DNA of 64,000 nt from Igneacidithiobacillus sp041146875 (GCF_041146875.1 NZ_JBFRXP010000012.1:1-64000); one strand, 5' to 3'; counted from the stretch's first letter, positions 1 to 9,241 are shown. Translations and numbers: made by a program. The notes: generated from the sequence alone by a model not told the origin.

Positions 1-1
1 A

Positions 2-331
2 CTGAACATCGCACCCATCTCTACCTTGGCTCCACGCATGATCGAATCCCTCCGTGCCCTGTTCCGGCAATTATACCACGGACTTTTTCAGCAGCCTGTT
101 AGTGCCGCAAAGACCGCCATGGCCAAGGCCGAGAGCATTCACTACCAATGGCTGGCCACTCCCAAGTTGCTCAAGGAAGCCGAGGCCGCAGAAAAGGGTG
201 GCAAATATGATGCGGCCGTAGCCAAGGCGCAGCATGCGGAAGAGTTGGCCAAGCTCTCTTACGCCCAAGGCGAGGCGCAGGCAAAAAAATACGACGTAAC
301 CCTGGGCAAAAACGGCATCACCCTCAACTAA
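2..331 (+). CDS. SoxK-like (SoxXA-binding) protein, possibly 5'-partial
   Basis: The frame is open from the left edge of the window and ends with TAA at 329-331. The C-terminal two thirds is an Ala/Lys/Glu-rich helical segment (KAESIHYQW, KLLKEAEAAEKGGKYDAAVAKA, LAKLSYAQ, written in parts) that resembles the small SoxXA-binding protein SoxK of thiosulfate-oxidising bacteria. SoxK helps the SoxXA cytochrome load thiosulfate onto SoxYZ in the periplasm. The first candidate ATG is at 38, but no clear signal peptide follows it, so the true start may lie upstream of the window. The stop overlaps the convergent murI stop by a few bases. Family assignment is by sequence character only and no other sox gene is visible here. 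Confidence 0.55.
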   Translation: MNIAPISTLAPRMIESLRALFRQLYHGLFQQPVSAAKTAMAKAESIHYQWLATPKLLKEAEAAEKGGKYDAAVAKAQHAEELAKLSYAQGEAQAKKYDVTLGKNGITLN

Positions 332-1116
332 AAGGGCAGGATACGAGCCTGCACACCCATACCGCGCAAGAGCCTCTCTGCTGCAGCCATTTTACTGGCC
401 GCCGCAGCGGAGGCAGCAAAGTGCAGGACCAGCGGGCCGAGTTTTCTGTCGGGAGGTGTAAGCGGCTCGCGCCGCAGCAGGAGACGATAGAGCTGCCGCG
501 CCACGCCATCGTTCCCATCAAAAATAGTCTTTCCTCCAGACCACGCGGAGATTTCCTCGCGTAACCAGCAGTAGTGGGTGCAACCCAAGACCAAGGCTTG
601 CGCAGATCCCAGTTGTGGCGCGATACGTTCGTACCAATAATCTTGGGCATGCGCGCGCCAGTCGTTTGCTTGCCTCTCGATGATTTCCATCCAACCAGAG
701 CAGGCTAACGCCCGCACCCGCTGCTCAACGTCGCAACCGCGCAAAAGGTGCTCCAGTTTGGCACCGTGTACCGTCAACTCGGTGGCCAACAAGAGTACCT
801 CGCCTGCGCTCTCTTGCAAGGCAAGCTTAATGGCGGGTTCGATGCCAATTACCGGCATGGGCGCTTGCTCGCGCAGGGGCGCTACGGCAGCGCTGGTGGC
901 GGTATTGCAAGCGATCACCAAGGCATCCACGTCTAACTGGAGGAAATGCTGGCAAGCTGCCTGCGTGAATGCCCGTACCTCTTCTGCCGTGCGATCACCA
1001 TAGGGAGCGTTGGCGGTATCGGCAAAGAAAAAATATTCCGCGTTGGGGAGATAACGGGTACAGGCCAGCCACGTACTCAGACCGCCCAGGCCCGAGTCAA
1101 AAATTCCCACCCGCAT
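328..1116 (-). CDS. murI: Glutamate racemase
   Basis: This 262-residue protein interconverts L- and D-glutamate in the cytoplasm, supplying D-Glu for peptidoglycan. The N-terminus MRVGIFDSGLGGLS carries the family's substrate-binding Asp-Ser. The two catalytic cysteines sit in ACNTATS and LGCTHY. The start at 1116 overlaps the stop of the upstream glucokinase gene as TGATG, so translation is probably coupled. The frame stays open further upstream, but that extension lies inside the glucokinase gene and has no similarity to the family. Length and motifs are normal. Its place at the end of a glycogen/glucose operon looks like simple co-transcription rather than a pathway link. Confidence 0.93.
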   Translation of the reverse strand: MRVGIFDSGLGGLSTWLACTRYLPNAEYFFFADTANAPYGDRTAEEVRAFTQAACQHFLQLDVDALVIACNTATSAAVAPLREQAPMPVIGIEPAIKLALQESAGEVLLLATELTVHGAKLEHLLRGCDVEQRVRALACSGWMEIIERQANDWRAHAQDYWYERIAPQLGSAQALVLGCTHYCWLREEISAWSGGKTIFDGNDGVARQLYRLLLRREPLTPPDRKLGPLVLHFAASAAAASKMAAAERLLRGMGVQARILPF

Positions 1117-2057
1117 CAAGCCGACAGCACTTCTCGGGCGAGCAGGGCAGCGCCGCGCACCCCAGCTTCGTCGTCGCCATTTCCAGCGGCGATCTCTACG
1201 GTGTCCTGCAAAGCAGGAATCATATTGCTTCGCAATTGCGTGCGCAGCTCTTCGCCAAAGCAATCCCAAGCTGCACTCAAACCCCCGCCAACGCGAATCT
1301 GGCGACAATCCAGCACCTTGATCACATGCGCCAGGGCTTGCCCGAGATGCTCCGCCAAGGTCTGGAAAGCACGCAAAGCAGCAGGATTTTCGTCCTGTGC
1401 GAGTTGCGCAATGATCTTGGGATCGGCATTCATTCCGGTAGTTTCCAGATAGCTGGAGATCAGCCCCTGTGCCGACGCATATTGTTCTAAACAACCCTGG
1501 TTGCCACAGCCGCAGCGGCGTCCGCCCGGAACTACGGTAAGATGCCCAATCTCCATGGCTGCACCATCTTCACCCCGCCAGGGGCGCCCGCCCTGAATCC
1601 AACCGCCACCAACGCCCGTGCCTAGCCCCACATAGATCAGCGAGGTGGCATCGGGCCGCTCTTGGCGTAGCGACCAGAATTCGCCAAAGGCTGCTGCATT
1701 GGCGTCATTTTCCAGCACCACGGGTACCTGTAGCGCCTCAGTCAGCGCCGACTCCAAAGCAAAATCTTCCAGATGCGGGATGTTGGGAGACTGGCGCAGC
1801 ACCCCATCGGCGGTAACAAAACCAGGGAAAGCAACGCCGATACCATCAATCTGCGGACACTGCTGACGTAGGCGGTGGTAACCACCGGCCAGTGCTTCTA
1901 GCACCAATTGTTGCGCCGCCGCGGCCTCTCCCGCTTGGGCACAACGCTCGCGCAGGTTCATTGCCGTGCGGTAGCTCGCTATGCACTGCGCTGCATCAAA
2001 AACCCCAAAGCGCAGGTTGGTACCACCAACATCCACGCCCAGGTACAGAGAACTCAT
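1116..2057 (-). CDS. glk: ROK-family glucokinase
   Basis: The 313-residue protein has the ROK ATP-binding signature GVDVGGTNLRFG at the N-terminus, the sugar-binding block ENDANAAAFGE, the loop GLGTGVGGG and the zinc-binding cysteine cluster CGCGNQGCLEQ. It should phosphorylate glucose with ATP in the cytoplasm. The start at 2057 is chosen because its ATGA overlaps the stop of the GH57 glucanotransferase gene. Coupling to glgC and two alpha-glucan enzymes suggests it salvages glucose released during glycogen turnover. A glucomannokinase or N-acetylmannosamine kinase specificity cannot be excluded from sequence, but the glycogen context favours glucose. Confidence 0.88.
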   Translation of the reverse strand: MSSLYLGVDVGGTNLRFGVFDAAQCIASYRTAMNLRERCAQAGEAAAAQQLVLEALAGGYHRLRQQCPQIDGIGVAFPGFVTADGVLRQSPNIPHLEDFALESALTEALQVPVVLENDANAAAFGEFWSLRQERPDATSLIYVGLGTGVGGGWIQGGRPWRGEDGAAMEIGHLTVVPGGRRCGCGNQGCLEQYASAQGLISSYLETTGMNADPKIIAQLAQDENPAALRAFQTLAEHLGQALAHVIKVLDCRQIRVGGGLSAAWDCFGEELRTQLRSNMIPALQDTVEIAAGNGDDEAGVRGAALLAREVLSA

Positions 2058-4057
2058 GACTGTACCACCTTGACTTGTATAGATTCTGCAAAACCATCGC
2101 CAAGCAGAGGCCAGGTCAATTCCAGCACCCAAGCCTGCATAATTTTTTCAAAGCCCGCCTCGGACTGTGATACCGTACGGTGCGGCCAAGCCCGCCAGCG
2201 CGTCTGGCCATCCAGCTGAATCTCGACACTGCCACCGAGAACTGCGTCGTCCAGACGAAACTCCCGTGACTCGCCAGACAGCTCCGCCGCAAAGCCACCC
2301 AGAACAGCGCCATCGACCGACAAACAGCCCGCCGGGCCATCGCAACTCGGCATGGCAAGAAAGATTCGCGTGGAGAATTCACTTGCCCGATCACTCTTGC
2401 CATTTGCAGAATAATGCAGAGAAAGTAGACTCTTTTTCAAAACAAACAATTTCTCTATCTTCCATGCTTCCTGCGTCGCTACAAATCGTGGCGGATTCGC
2501 CCCATCAATCGCTTGATATTGCAACACCTCTCCCGCCAAGCGATCAACAAAACTTTGACAGGGAAAGTCATCAAAAACCAAATCTTCGGCGTGTATGGCG
2601 GTTTTGAAGCTCACACGATCATGGGCGGAGCTGATGCCACCGCTGCCACTCTCGCTATCTGTCGAACGCTCGCCTTGGCGAATTTTATCGTAGTACGCCT
2701 CGTCGCGGCGTGCCAAGGTATCACCTAGATCGTGCTCGCAGGGGTAGTGGTTCCACTCCTGGATGCTGGCATAGGGAAGATGGATAACGACTTGCATCTC
2801 GGCACTGTGATAGAAGCATTCTTCGCGGCCATCGAGGTCGACATCATCCCAGTATAACCCTAGTCGTTTGCGCAGATGATCGAGCCCTGCCTCCAGTCGC
2901 GTCAGGTGATGATGTACGGCACGGCGCAGATGCGGCAGATAAATTCCGCCAAAGAGTCCATGCCAGTAGGCATCGTTTGCTTGCGCCGCGTGCAGGTCGG
3001 CACGCAGGGCATCACTCTGCAGGCGTTTGGGCAGGGCATGGAAACGGGCTGACAACTGCAACATGCGTTTGTGCATCCAATTGGATTCGGGATAACGATG
3101 CAAGAATCCTTTCCAGATACCCCCCCGAATCAGGGCCTTGCGCGCATCCAGGCGGCCCGCGTCGGATTCCTGCTGCAAGAAATGTTCGTACTCGCGCGCC
3201 ACATTGGGGCTTAGGGTCCATTCATTCATCTCACTGTAGGACACCGTCGGCAGGTAGATCATGCCGCGCGGGCGCCGCGCCTTGCGATAGCTGGCAAAGT
3301 GCTGTGGCACGATCTGCTCGGAGGCGAGCACAGCCTCGATGAACTGCGCCAGCCAACCACGTTCGTAAACCCAGTTGTAGGTCTCTGGCCAAAGGCCAAA
3401 CTTTTCGATGTCGTCGAAGTAGATCGCCGCACTGCCCGGTTGTTGCACCCCCTGCTCATGCAAGAAGGCAATGGCATCCGCCACTTCAGAAAAGGGCAGA
3501 CGGTAGCGCAACGCCTCGGAGATGGGGAAGACATCAATGGCCTGCCCATTTTCCTCCGTGCGAAAAAAACTACCCAGATCTGCTCTTTCTAGTCCCGCGC
3601 AGAGGAAGTGGTAATCATCAACTACCACATAGCGAATAGCGGAATCGACCAGGGCCGGTACCACCGATGGATCCCAAACGCGCTCTGTCAGCCATGCCCC
3701 TTCCGGGCGCTGCCCGAAATCCTCCTGCAGGCGATTACTCATGGACTGCAACTGTTCCATGCGGTCGATATAAGGAATGGCTGCTAACACCGGTTCCGTG
3801 TCGCCCGCACCTACCAACTCTACCTGACCGCGTGCCACCATGGCACGCAGCAGCTCCATGGTCTCGGGATGATGTTCGGCAATGTAGGCGAGCAACCAAC
3901 CGCTGCTATGGAAGGCAAAGACAAAGTCAGGGTAGCGATCGACAACCTGCAAAAACGGGTGATAACAACGCTGTACCGCGTCGTCTACGACCTCAGGAAA
4001 ATTTCCAATGGGTTGATGGGCATGGACTCCAAAAAGAAGGGGCAGGGCATCGGGCAT
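2054..4057 (-). CDS. GH57 4-alpha-glucanotransferase
   Basis: This 667-residue enzyme matches the archaeal-type 4-alpha-glucanotransferase of family GH57, the Thermococcus litoralis type, in length and layout. The N-terminal FGVHAHQPIGNF holds the first conserved histidines. Glu125 in AWLTERVWDP is the expected nucleophile and Asp216 in YFDDIEKFGLWPE the acid/base. The C-terminal half (about 330-660) is a beta-rich region like the DUF1925/DUF1926 domains of this group. It should transfer alpha-1,4-glucan segments between maltodextrins. The start lies 3 bp downstream of the preceding GH57 stop, and its own stop overlaps glk, so the genes form one operon with glgC. Confidence 0.87.
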   Translation of the reverse strand: MPDALPLLFGVHAHQPIGNFPEVVDDAVQRCYHPFLQVVDRYPDFVFAFHSSGWLLAYIAEHHPETMELLRAMVARGQVELVGAGDTEPVLAAIPYIDRMEQLQSMSNRLQEDFGQRPEGAWLTERVWDPSVVPALVDSAIRYVVVDDYHFLCAGLERADLGSFFRTEENGQAIDVFPISEALRYRLPFSEVADAIAFLHEQGVQQPGSAAIYFDDIEKFGLWPETYNWVYERGWLAQFIEAVLASEQIVPQHFASYRKARRPRGMIYLPTVSYSEMNEWTLSPNVAREYEHFLQQESDAGRLDARKALIRGGIWKGFLHRYPESNWMHKRMLQLSARFHALPKRLQSDALRADLHAAQANDAYWHGLFGGIYLPHLRRAVHHHLTRLEAGLDHLRKRLGLYWDDVDLDGREECFYHSAEMQVVIHLPYASIQEWNHYPCEHDLGDTLARRDEAYYDKIRQGERSTDSESGSGGISSAHDRVSFKTAIHAEDLVFDDFPCQSFVDRLAGEVLQYQAIDGANPPRFVATQEAWKIEKLFVLKKSLLSLHYSANGKSDRASEFSTRIFLAMPSCDGPAGCLSVDGAVLGGFAAELSGESREFRLDDAVLGGSVEIQLDGQTRWRAWPHRTVSQSEAGFEKIMQAWVLELTWPLLGDGFAESIQVKVVQS

Positions 4058-4060
4058 CTG

Positions 4061-5767
4061 TCAGGTTCCTTCGGCGTGACCGCGGCGCATGGTACCACCG
4101 GCCTCGGCGCTACCGCCTCCGTGGCTGATGGCTTGATCGAGTTCCGCTGGCGCAGCTTGCTCCAGCAGAGTGTAAAGTTGCCGCAGATGATCGCGGTACA
4201 GGCCATCGAAATCGCGTACGGCATCACCCGGATTATAGTCACCAAACCACCAGAACCAGTCCGAGCCCTCACAGCGAGCGAGTTGTTGGCGAATCTGTTC
4301 CTGGCGTTCGGCAGCGAAGCTACCGATCTTTTCGTCCACTGCGACCTTGGCATGGCAAAGCAGATCCCAAGCGCGGTTTTTGGCCGGGTCGCCAATCCAG
4401 GTGCTGAAATTTCCGTATACCCAACTACCCGAAGCGAGTACTGGCAGCGTATGCGCCTTATCTCCATGGTCTCGCACATAATCAGCAAAGGTACAGAGCT
4501 GTAAATGCGGATGATTACTCAAGGCCCGGTATAGCTCTCCGAGAAAATAATAGCCGTTGTAGGGGTAATATTCCCAGGCGTTTTCACCATCGAGAATAAC
4601 GCTAACTATCGGTGCCTGCTGACCCTCGGTGTCGCGCCAGATCCCTTCCAAGCGCTGGATAAAGTCCGTGGCGGCGTCATGTCCCGACCAAGTCTTGTAG
4701 TCAAAGCCAATACGGTCGGAAAGGGCATCGTCACGAAAGAACAGATGTGGCCCTTGTCCTGCCAGGCGATAAGCATGATAGAGGTAGTCCGCGCGCCCAC
4801 CAGCGGGCGAGGAATCCGGGAAAGAGTGAAACAGACTACGGCCCAGGACACCTTCTCCCGAGGCAGTCCATTGCACACCCTCTTCTCCTAACAGTTTGGC
4901 AAAATCCGCCGACACCCCGCCCTCGGCTGGCCAGATTCCCTGCGCCGCCCGACCAAAATGACGCTGATGGCTGTCTAGCGCACGCCGCAATTGCCACCGC
5001 ACCCGCTCTTCTCCCCCTGGGTACTGCGGGCTTTCTGGCAATGGCGCATCGGGCAATCCGTCGCGCGCGGCCTGAAAATCAAGCAGCAACGGGGCGATAG
5101 GGTGCTGATAGGGGGTACTCGAGATCTCGATCTGCCCCGCCTGCGCCAGGGTTTGGTAGCGCGGCAAAAGGCCCGTAATCGTCGTTCCCAAGCAATCAAG
5201 CAACGCCGTACGATCAGCAAAGCTGAAGCCACTACCTTTGGCCATGAGCTCCTGAATCGGTACGCTGCGTCGGCGCAGGGTCTCACCCGTCCAGGCCAAG
5301 TGGTACCAGACCAGGAGATCGGCCAGATATTGCACCGAGAGATAATCGCCCATCTCCGCGGCATCCTGGCGAATGAACCGCCAAAGGTCGTAGAGGCGCC
5401 GATAGGCGGGGAAGGGGTTGAGCATATGCTCGGGATCAAGACGAAAGCACTGTTCGAGCAAGCCGTGGCGCAATCCTACATCCAGGGTCTTGAGATCAGG
5501 GGTCGCCAGTGCCAGCAGTAGCGGGTCGCGAAATTGGCGACTGCGAAATTGCTCGGAATAGTCATCGAGCTGTTCGACGAGCACCGGGACAAAGTTGAAC
5601 ACCGCCCGCGCCAGGGGATTCTCTTCCAGGTGCGAAATCATATCGACATAGTCTTTGCAGGCATGCAGATAGGTCCACGGAAACCGATACTCGCCCTGGG
5701 CATCACGATAGTCTGGCTGATGCATATGCCAGCAGAATACGACGTGTAGTGAGCGTGCCGGCACCAT
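4061..5767 (-). CDS. GH57 alpha-amylase-like glycosidase
   Basis: The 568-residue protein is a second, distinct GH57 member of the bacterial alpha-amylase/alpha-mannosidase-like group. It starts with HVVFCWHMHQPDY (His14, His16). Glu282 in IWPAEGGVS is the likely nucleophile and Asp393 in ILDGENAWEYYP the likely acid/base. It should cleave or transfer alpha-1,4-glucan, but substrate and product cannot be read from the sequence. It is not the Thermus-type GH57 branching enzyme, whose N-terminal sequence differs. It sits between glgC (4 bp away) and the glucanotransferase gene, so a role in glycogen or maltodextrin metabolism is the simplest reading. Confidence 0.82.
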   Translation of the reverse strand: MVPARSLHVVFCWHMHQPDYRDAQGEYRFPWTYLHACKDYVDMISHLEENPLARAVFNFVPVLVEQLDDYSEQFRSRQFRDPLLLALATPDLKTLDVGLRHGLLEQCFRLDPEHMLNPFPAYRRLYDLWRFIRQDAAEMGDYLSVQYLADLLVWYHLAWTGETLRRRSVPIQELMAKGSGFSFADRTALLDCLGTTITGLLPRYQTLAQAGQIEISSTPYQHPIAPLLLDFQAARDGLPDAPLPESPQYPGGEERVRWQLRRALDSHQRHFGRAAQGIWPAEGGVSADFAKLLGEEGVQWTASGEGVLGRSLFHSFPDSSPAGGRADYLYHAYRLAGQGPHLFFRDDALSDRIGFDYKTWSGHDAATDFIQRLEGIWRDTEGQQAPIVSVILDGENAWEYYPYNGYYFLGELYRALSNHPHLQLCTFADYVRDHGDKAHTLPVLASGSWVYGNFSTWIGDPAKNRAWDLLCHAKVAVDEKIGSFAAERQEQIRQQLARCEGSDWFWWFGDYNPGDAVRDFDGLYRDHLRQLYTLLEQAAPAELDQAISHGGGSAEAGGTMRRGHAEGT

Positions 5768-5771
5768 GAGA

Positions 5772-7079
5772 TCACCTCACAAAGTGTAACTGCTGCCCAA
5801 GAGATTCCGGCGTGATCAGGGTCACGCCATTGGGAGTGCGATGAAAACGCCGAGCGTCCTCCTCGGGGTCCTCGCCTACTACCAAACCGGCCGGGACTAC
5901 CGTGCCCTTGTCGACTACCACCTTACGCAGCCGTGCGCCCTCACCCAGACGCACGTTGGGCAGGATGACCGAATCTTCGATCAGGGTATGACCGTCATTG
6001 ACCCGCACATTGGAGAAAAGCAGCGAACGGCGTACCGTTGCGCCACTGATGATGCAACCACCCGAAACGATACTGTCAAGGGCCATGCCGCGACGACCAT
6101 CATCGTCAAAGACAAACTTTGCTGGCGGCAGTTGTTCTTGGTAGGTCCAGATCGGCCACCGACTGTCGTACAGGTCGAGATCCGGGGTTACGTGCACAAG
6201 ATCAATGTTGGCGGCCCAGTAGGCATCGATGGTGCCCACATCGCGCCAATAACAGCGATGGCTGTCGGAGCCGCCCATGCCTGTGGTTACGCAGCTGTGG
6301 CGAAAGCGATGCGCCAGCACCCGATAGCGCGAAACCATGTAGGGGATCAGGTCCTTGCCAAAATCATGATCGGAATGTCGGTCATCGGCATCGCGAATGA
6401 GCTGTTCATAGAGGAAGTCGGTATTGAATACATAGATACCCATGCTCGCGAGCGCCTTCTCCGGATGACCTGGCAGCGGACTGGGGTCGTCGGGTTTTTC
6501 GCTGAAACCAATAATGCGGTCTTCATGATTCACCGTCATCACGCCAAAAGCGCGCGCCTCGTGCAGCGGCACCTCGATGCAGGCCACACTCATATCTGCC
6601 TGGCTTTGCACATGTTCGGCAAGCATCTGGCCATAATCCATACGATAGATATGATCACCGGCGAGGACGATCACGTAACGCGGTCGGTGCGCGCGAAGAA
6701 TGTCGATATTCTGAAAGATGGCATCGGCAGTGCCCTTGTACCAACCGGTATTCATACGCTGTTGCGCCGGCAAGAGCTCGATGAATTCGCTGAATTCGCC
6801 ACGCAAAAAGCCCCAGCCAAGCTGCAGATGTCGAATCAGGCTGTGCGCCTTGTATTGGGTCAGCACCCCAACGCGGCGGATACCGGAGTTGATGCAATTG
6901 GAGAGACAGAAATCAATGATGCGGAATTTTCCGCCGAAGGGTACCGCTGGCTTGGCACGCCAATCCGTCAGTGGTCCCAGGCGGCTGCCACGCCCACCTG
7001 CCAGCACCAAGGCCAGGGTATTCTTGGTGAGATTGCTAACGAAACGCGGTGAATTGGCAACGCTGACGTCTTCGGACAT
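5772..7079 (-). CDS. glgC: ADP-glucose pyrophosphorylase
   Basis: This 435-residue protein makes ADP-glucose from ATP and glucose-1-phosphate, the committed step of bacterial glycogen synthesis. Visible family blocks are the nucleotidyl-transfer loop LAGGRGSRLGPLT, the catalytic-site KPAVPFGGKFRIIDF, GTADAIFQN, and the Asp-containing LAGDHIYRMDY. SEKPDDP is the glucose-phosphate-site block. The C-terminal third is the left-handed beta-helix region with hexapeptide-like repeats (ISGATVRRS, IEDSVILPNVRLG). It is the first gene of the minus-strand operon and is transcribed away from a methyltransferase gene. No glycogen synthase or branching enzyme gene lies in this window. Confidence 0.95.
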   Translation of the reverse strand: MSEDVSVANSPRFVSNLTKNTLALVLAGGRGSRLGPLTDWRAKPAVPFGGKFRIIDFCLSNCINSGIRRVGVLTQYKAHSLIRHLQLGWGFLRGEFSEFIELLPAQQRMNTGWYKGTADAIFQNIDILRAHRPRYVIVLAGDHIYRMDYGQMLAEHVQSQADMSVACIEVPLHEARAFGVMTVNHEDRIIGFSEKPDDPSPLPGHPEKALASMGIYVFNTDFLYEQLIRDADDRHSDHDFGKDLIPYMVSRYRVLAHRFRHSCVTTGMGGSDSHRCYWRDVGTIDAYWAANIDLVHVTPDLDLYDSRWPIWTYQEQLPPAKFVFDDDGRRGMALDSIVSGGCIISGATVRRSLLFSNVRVNDGHTLIEDSVILPNVRLGEGARLRKVVVDKGTVVPAGLVVGEDPEEDARRFHRTPNGVTLITPESLGQQLHFVR

Positions 7080-7243
7080 ATTGGCAACTCCGGAGGCTAA
7101 TGACCCAAAAAATTTCCCATTTTGAAAAAGTATAGCAACCCTGCCGCGTCTTCCCTCTTCCTGCTACCCTTAGTAATGAAAGTACCGCATACCGGGGCGC
7201 AGGAGCAAGACACACTGCGCACCCTCTACAGGAAGATTGCAGC
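7080..7243. promoter_or_regulatory. Divergent intergenic region between glgC and methyltransferase gene
   Basis: The 164-bp gap separates two divergently transcribed genes, so it must hold both promoters. No promoter hexamers stood out strongly enough to place. A ribosome-binding site AGGAAG lies 8 bp before the plus-strand ATG. No hairpin or operator was recognised. Confidence 0.4.
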
Positions 7244-7813
7244 ATGACGACAATTCGAACAAATTCAGGATTCTGGAACTTCACCCGGGAATTTTTTCGC
7301 GACCCCCGCGGCATTGGCGCGCTATTTCCCAGCTCGCCGTTTCTCGCCAAGCGGATGGCAGGATTAGTGCCTGCTGGTGAGGGCGCAGTGATTGAATTGG
7401 GGCCGGGGCTCGGCCCGGTGACCCGCGCCCTGCTCGAGGGTGGCATTGCGAGGTCGGATCTCGTGCTCATCGAACGCTCCGCCAACATGGTACAGCACCT
7501 GCAACAAGAATTTTCCGGGGTAAAAGTTATCCATGGCGATGCCGCCGAATTGGCCACATTGGTTGCCGATCGCTTGCCGGTGCGTGCCATCGTTTCTAGT
7601 TTACCGCTGCGCACCATCCCGCCCGTCATCGTCGAGCGCATTCTGGCGGAATTCCCAAAATGTGCACGGCGCGGTACGGCCTTCATCCAGTTCACCTACC
7701 ACCCCTTGAGCTCATGCACGGGCCTGAACACCGGATTTACCCACAAACGGGCCAGCTACGTCTGGCGTAACCTGCCACCGGCGCGGGTCGATTGCTTCTT
7801 ATTCAGCGATTGA
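7244..7813 (+). CDS. PmtA-like SAM-dependent methyltransferase
   Basis: The 189-residue protein is a small class I methyltransferase. VIELGPGLGPVTRAL is SAM motif I, and VLIERSANM and VIHGDAAEL follow as motifs II and III, with the post-motif IVSSLPLRTIP. The opening (FWNFTREFFRDPRGIGALFPSS) and the motifs resemble bacterial phosphatidylethanolamine N-methyltransferases of the PmtA type and related KsgA-like enzymes. It probably methylates a membrane lipid head group or a related small target. The ATG at 7244 has AGGAAG at good spacing. The next gene, ubiC, begins 33 bp downstream, so the two may share a transcript. Substrate identity is uncertain. Confidence 0.72.
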   Translation: MTTIRTNSGFWNFTREFFRDPRGIGALFPSSPFLAKRMAGLVPAGEGAVIELGPGLGPVTRALLEGGIARSDLVLIERSANMVQHLQQEFSGVKVIHGDAAELATLVADRLPVRAIVSSLPLRTIPPVIVERILAEFPKCARRGTAFIQFTYHPLSSCTGLNTGFTHKRASYVWRNLPPARVDCFLFSD

Positions 7814-7846
7814 CCACCCACAGGAAAGACCGGATCATGGCCGCCC

Positions 7847-8359
7847 ATGAGTCTTTCGCGTCACAGCCGCTCCCACGCTGCCCGGGCACTCTGGCCTTGG
7901 CTTTGTCTTCCTGCCTCTCTCACTGCGGCCCTGCGCCGCGCCTATGGAGCGCCGCAGTGGCCGCAAGCGCGGGTACTCGGCTGCGGCCGGGCCCGCCCAC
8001 GGCCAGAAGAGCGGCGTGCCCTGGGGCTGGCGCGTGGCGCTTGGGTCTATTGGCGGGAAGTGGAATTGCACGGACCCGACCCTTTAAAACCAGCCATCTG
8101 GGCGCGTTCCAGTTTTCCGATACGCGCCATCAGCCAGGGTTTGCAGCCACTCACGCGCCACGGTAGCCGCCCCATTGGTAACACCCTGTTTCGCCATCGG
8201 CGCTTACGCCGCAGCCCAATCCAGATTGGCGTCACCCCGGCGTTTGGCCAACACCGGCGCTGGCGGCGCAGCTCGGTCTTGCAACGCGGTCCGCGACGCG
8301 TTTGGGTAGAGGAGCACCTTCTACTGGATTTGCCAGCCTGGCGTGGGCGCGGCCGATGA
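7847..8359 (+). CDS. ubiC: Chorismate pyruvate-lyase
   Basis: This 170-residue Arg-rich protein matches UbiC, which removes pyruvate from chorismate to give 4-hydroxybenzoate, the ring precursor of ubiquinone. Recognisable parts are the WARSSFP block, the following LQPLTRHGSRPIGNTLF stretch, and the C-terminal WVEEHLLLDLP. Its stop overlaps the ubiA start as ATGA, and the ubiC-ubiA pairing is the classic arrangement for the first two steps of the pathway. An overlapping frame with an ATG at 7837 is also open but has no family resemblance. The protein acts in the cytoplasm. Confidence 0.85.
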   Translation: MSLSRHSRSHAARALWPWLCLPASLTAALRRAYGAPQWPQARVLGCGRARPRPEERRALGLARGAWVYWREVELHGPDPLKPAIWARSSFPIRAISQGLQPLTRHGSRPIGNTLFRHRRLRRSPIQIGVTPAFGQHRRWRRSSVLQRGPRRVWVEEHLLLDLPAWRGRGR

Positions 8360-9222
8360 AGATCAGCTGGCGTAGTCGCCTAGCGGCCTATGCGGCCCTG
8401 ATGCGTATCGACCGCCCCATCGGTACCCTGCTTTTGCTGTGGCCCACCTATTGGGGGCTATGGATCGCCGCGCGCGGCACGCCGCCGTTGGCGCTGTTTT
8501 TGATCTTCACCCTGGGCACCTGGCTAATGCGTTCGGCTGGTTGCGTCATCAACGATTATTTTGATCGTGACTTTGACCGCCAGGTCGCCCGCACTTGCAA
8601 CCGTCCTTTGGCGAGCGGGCGGATTCGCGCTCGCGAGGCGTTATTGCTCTTCGTCATTCTCTGTCTGTTAGCCGCAGCGCTGCTGCCCTTTCTGAATCGA
8701 TTGGTGTTCTATCTCGCCCTGCTTGCCGTCGTCATCAGTGCCAGTTATCCGCTCTTCAAGCGCTTCACGCATCTACCCCAAGCTTTCTTAGGATTGGCCT
8801 TTTCTTTTGGCATCCCGATGGCCTTTGCCGCGGTGCAAGACCGCATCCCTGCGCTGGCTTGGTGGCTAATGCTCGCCAACGCCTGTTGGGTGATCGCCTA
8901 CGATACCGCGTATGCCATGGCCGACCGGCCGGATGATCTGCGTGCCGGCATTCGTTCCACCGCTATACTCTTCGGACGTTTCGACTGGCTGGCCATTGCT
9001 CTTCTTGAAGTCGTTATGCTGGCGATTTTGCTCGCCATTGGTCTTGACCTGAAACTCGCTTGGCCATACTGGTTCAGCCTAGTAGGTGCTGCCATTCTCT
9101 TCGTCTACCAGCAAACTCTTCTCGATGGCGATCGCGACAAGGCCTTTCGTGCCTTTCTCCACAACAACTGGGTGGGACTATGGATTTTCTGGGGATTGGC
9201 GGCCACTCTTGGCCACGCTTGA
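8356..9222 (+). CDS. ubiA: 4-hydroxybenzoate octaprenyltransferase
   Basis: The 288-residue integral membrane protein attaches the polyprenyl tail to 4-hydroxybenzoate in ubiquinone synthesis. The first prenyl-diphosphate-binding aspartate motif is in NDYFDRDFDRQVART, the second in YDTAYAMADRPDDLRAG. Several hydrophobic helices surround them, including the N-terminal PIGTLLLLWPTYWGLW typical of bacterial UbiA. The start at 8356 is selected for its ATGA overlap with the ubiC stop; an upstream in-frame start would lie inside ubiC. The product should supply quinone for the respiratory chain. Confidence 0.94.
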   Translation: MKISWRSRLAAYAALMRIDRPIGTLLLLWPTYWGLWIAARGTPPLALFLIFTLGTWLMRSAGCVINDYFDRDFDRQVARTCNRPLASGRIRAREALLLFVILCLLAAALLPFLNRLVFYLALLAVVISASYPLFKRFTHLPQAFLGLAFSFGIPMAFAAVQDRIPALAWWLMLANACWVIAYDTAYAMADRPDDLRAGIRSTAILFGRFDWLAIALLEVVMLAILLAIGLDLKLAWPYWFSLVGAAILFVYQQTLLDGDRDKAFRAFLHNNWVGLWIFWGLAATLGHA

Positions 9223-9241
9223 GGCGAGAATCGACGATTAC

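Noticed and set aside
5841..7052. A 403-codon open frame antisense to glgC
   Set aside because: glgC is certain on the other strand; the antisense translation shows no protein-like motifs.
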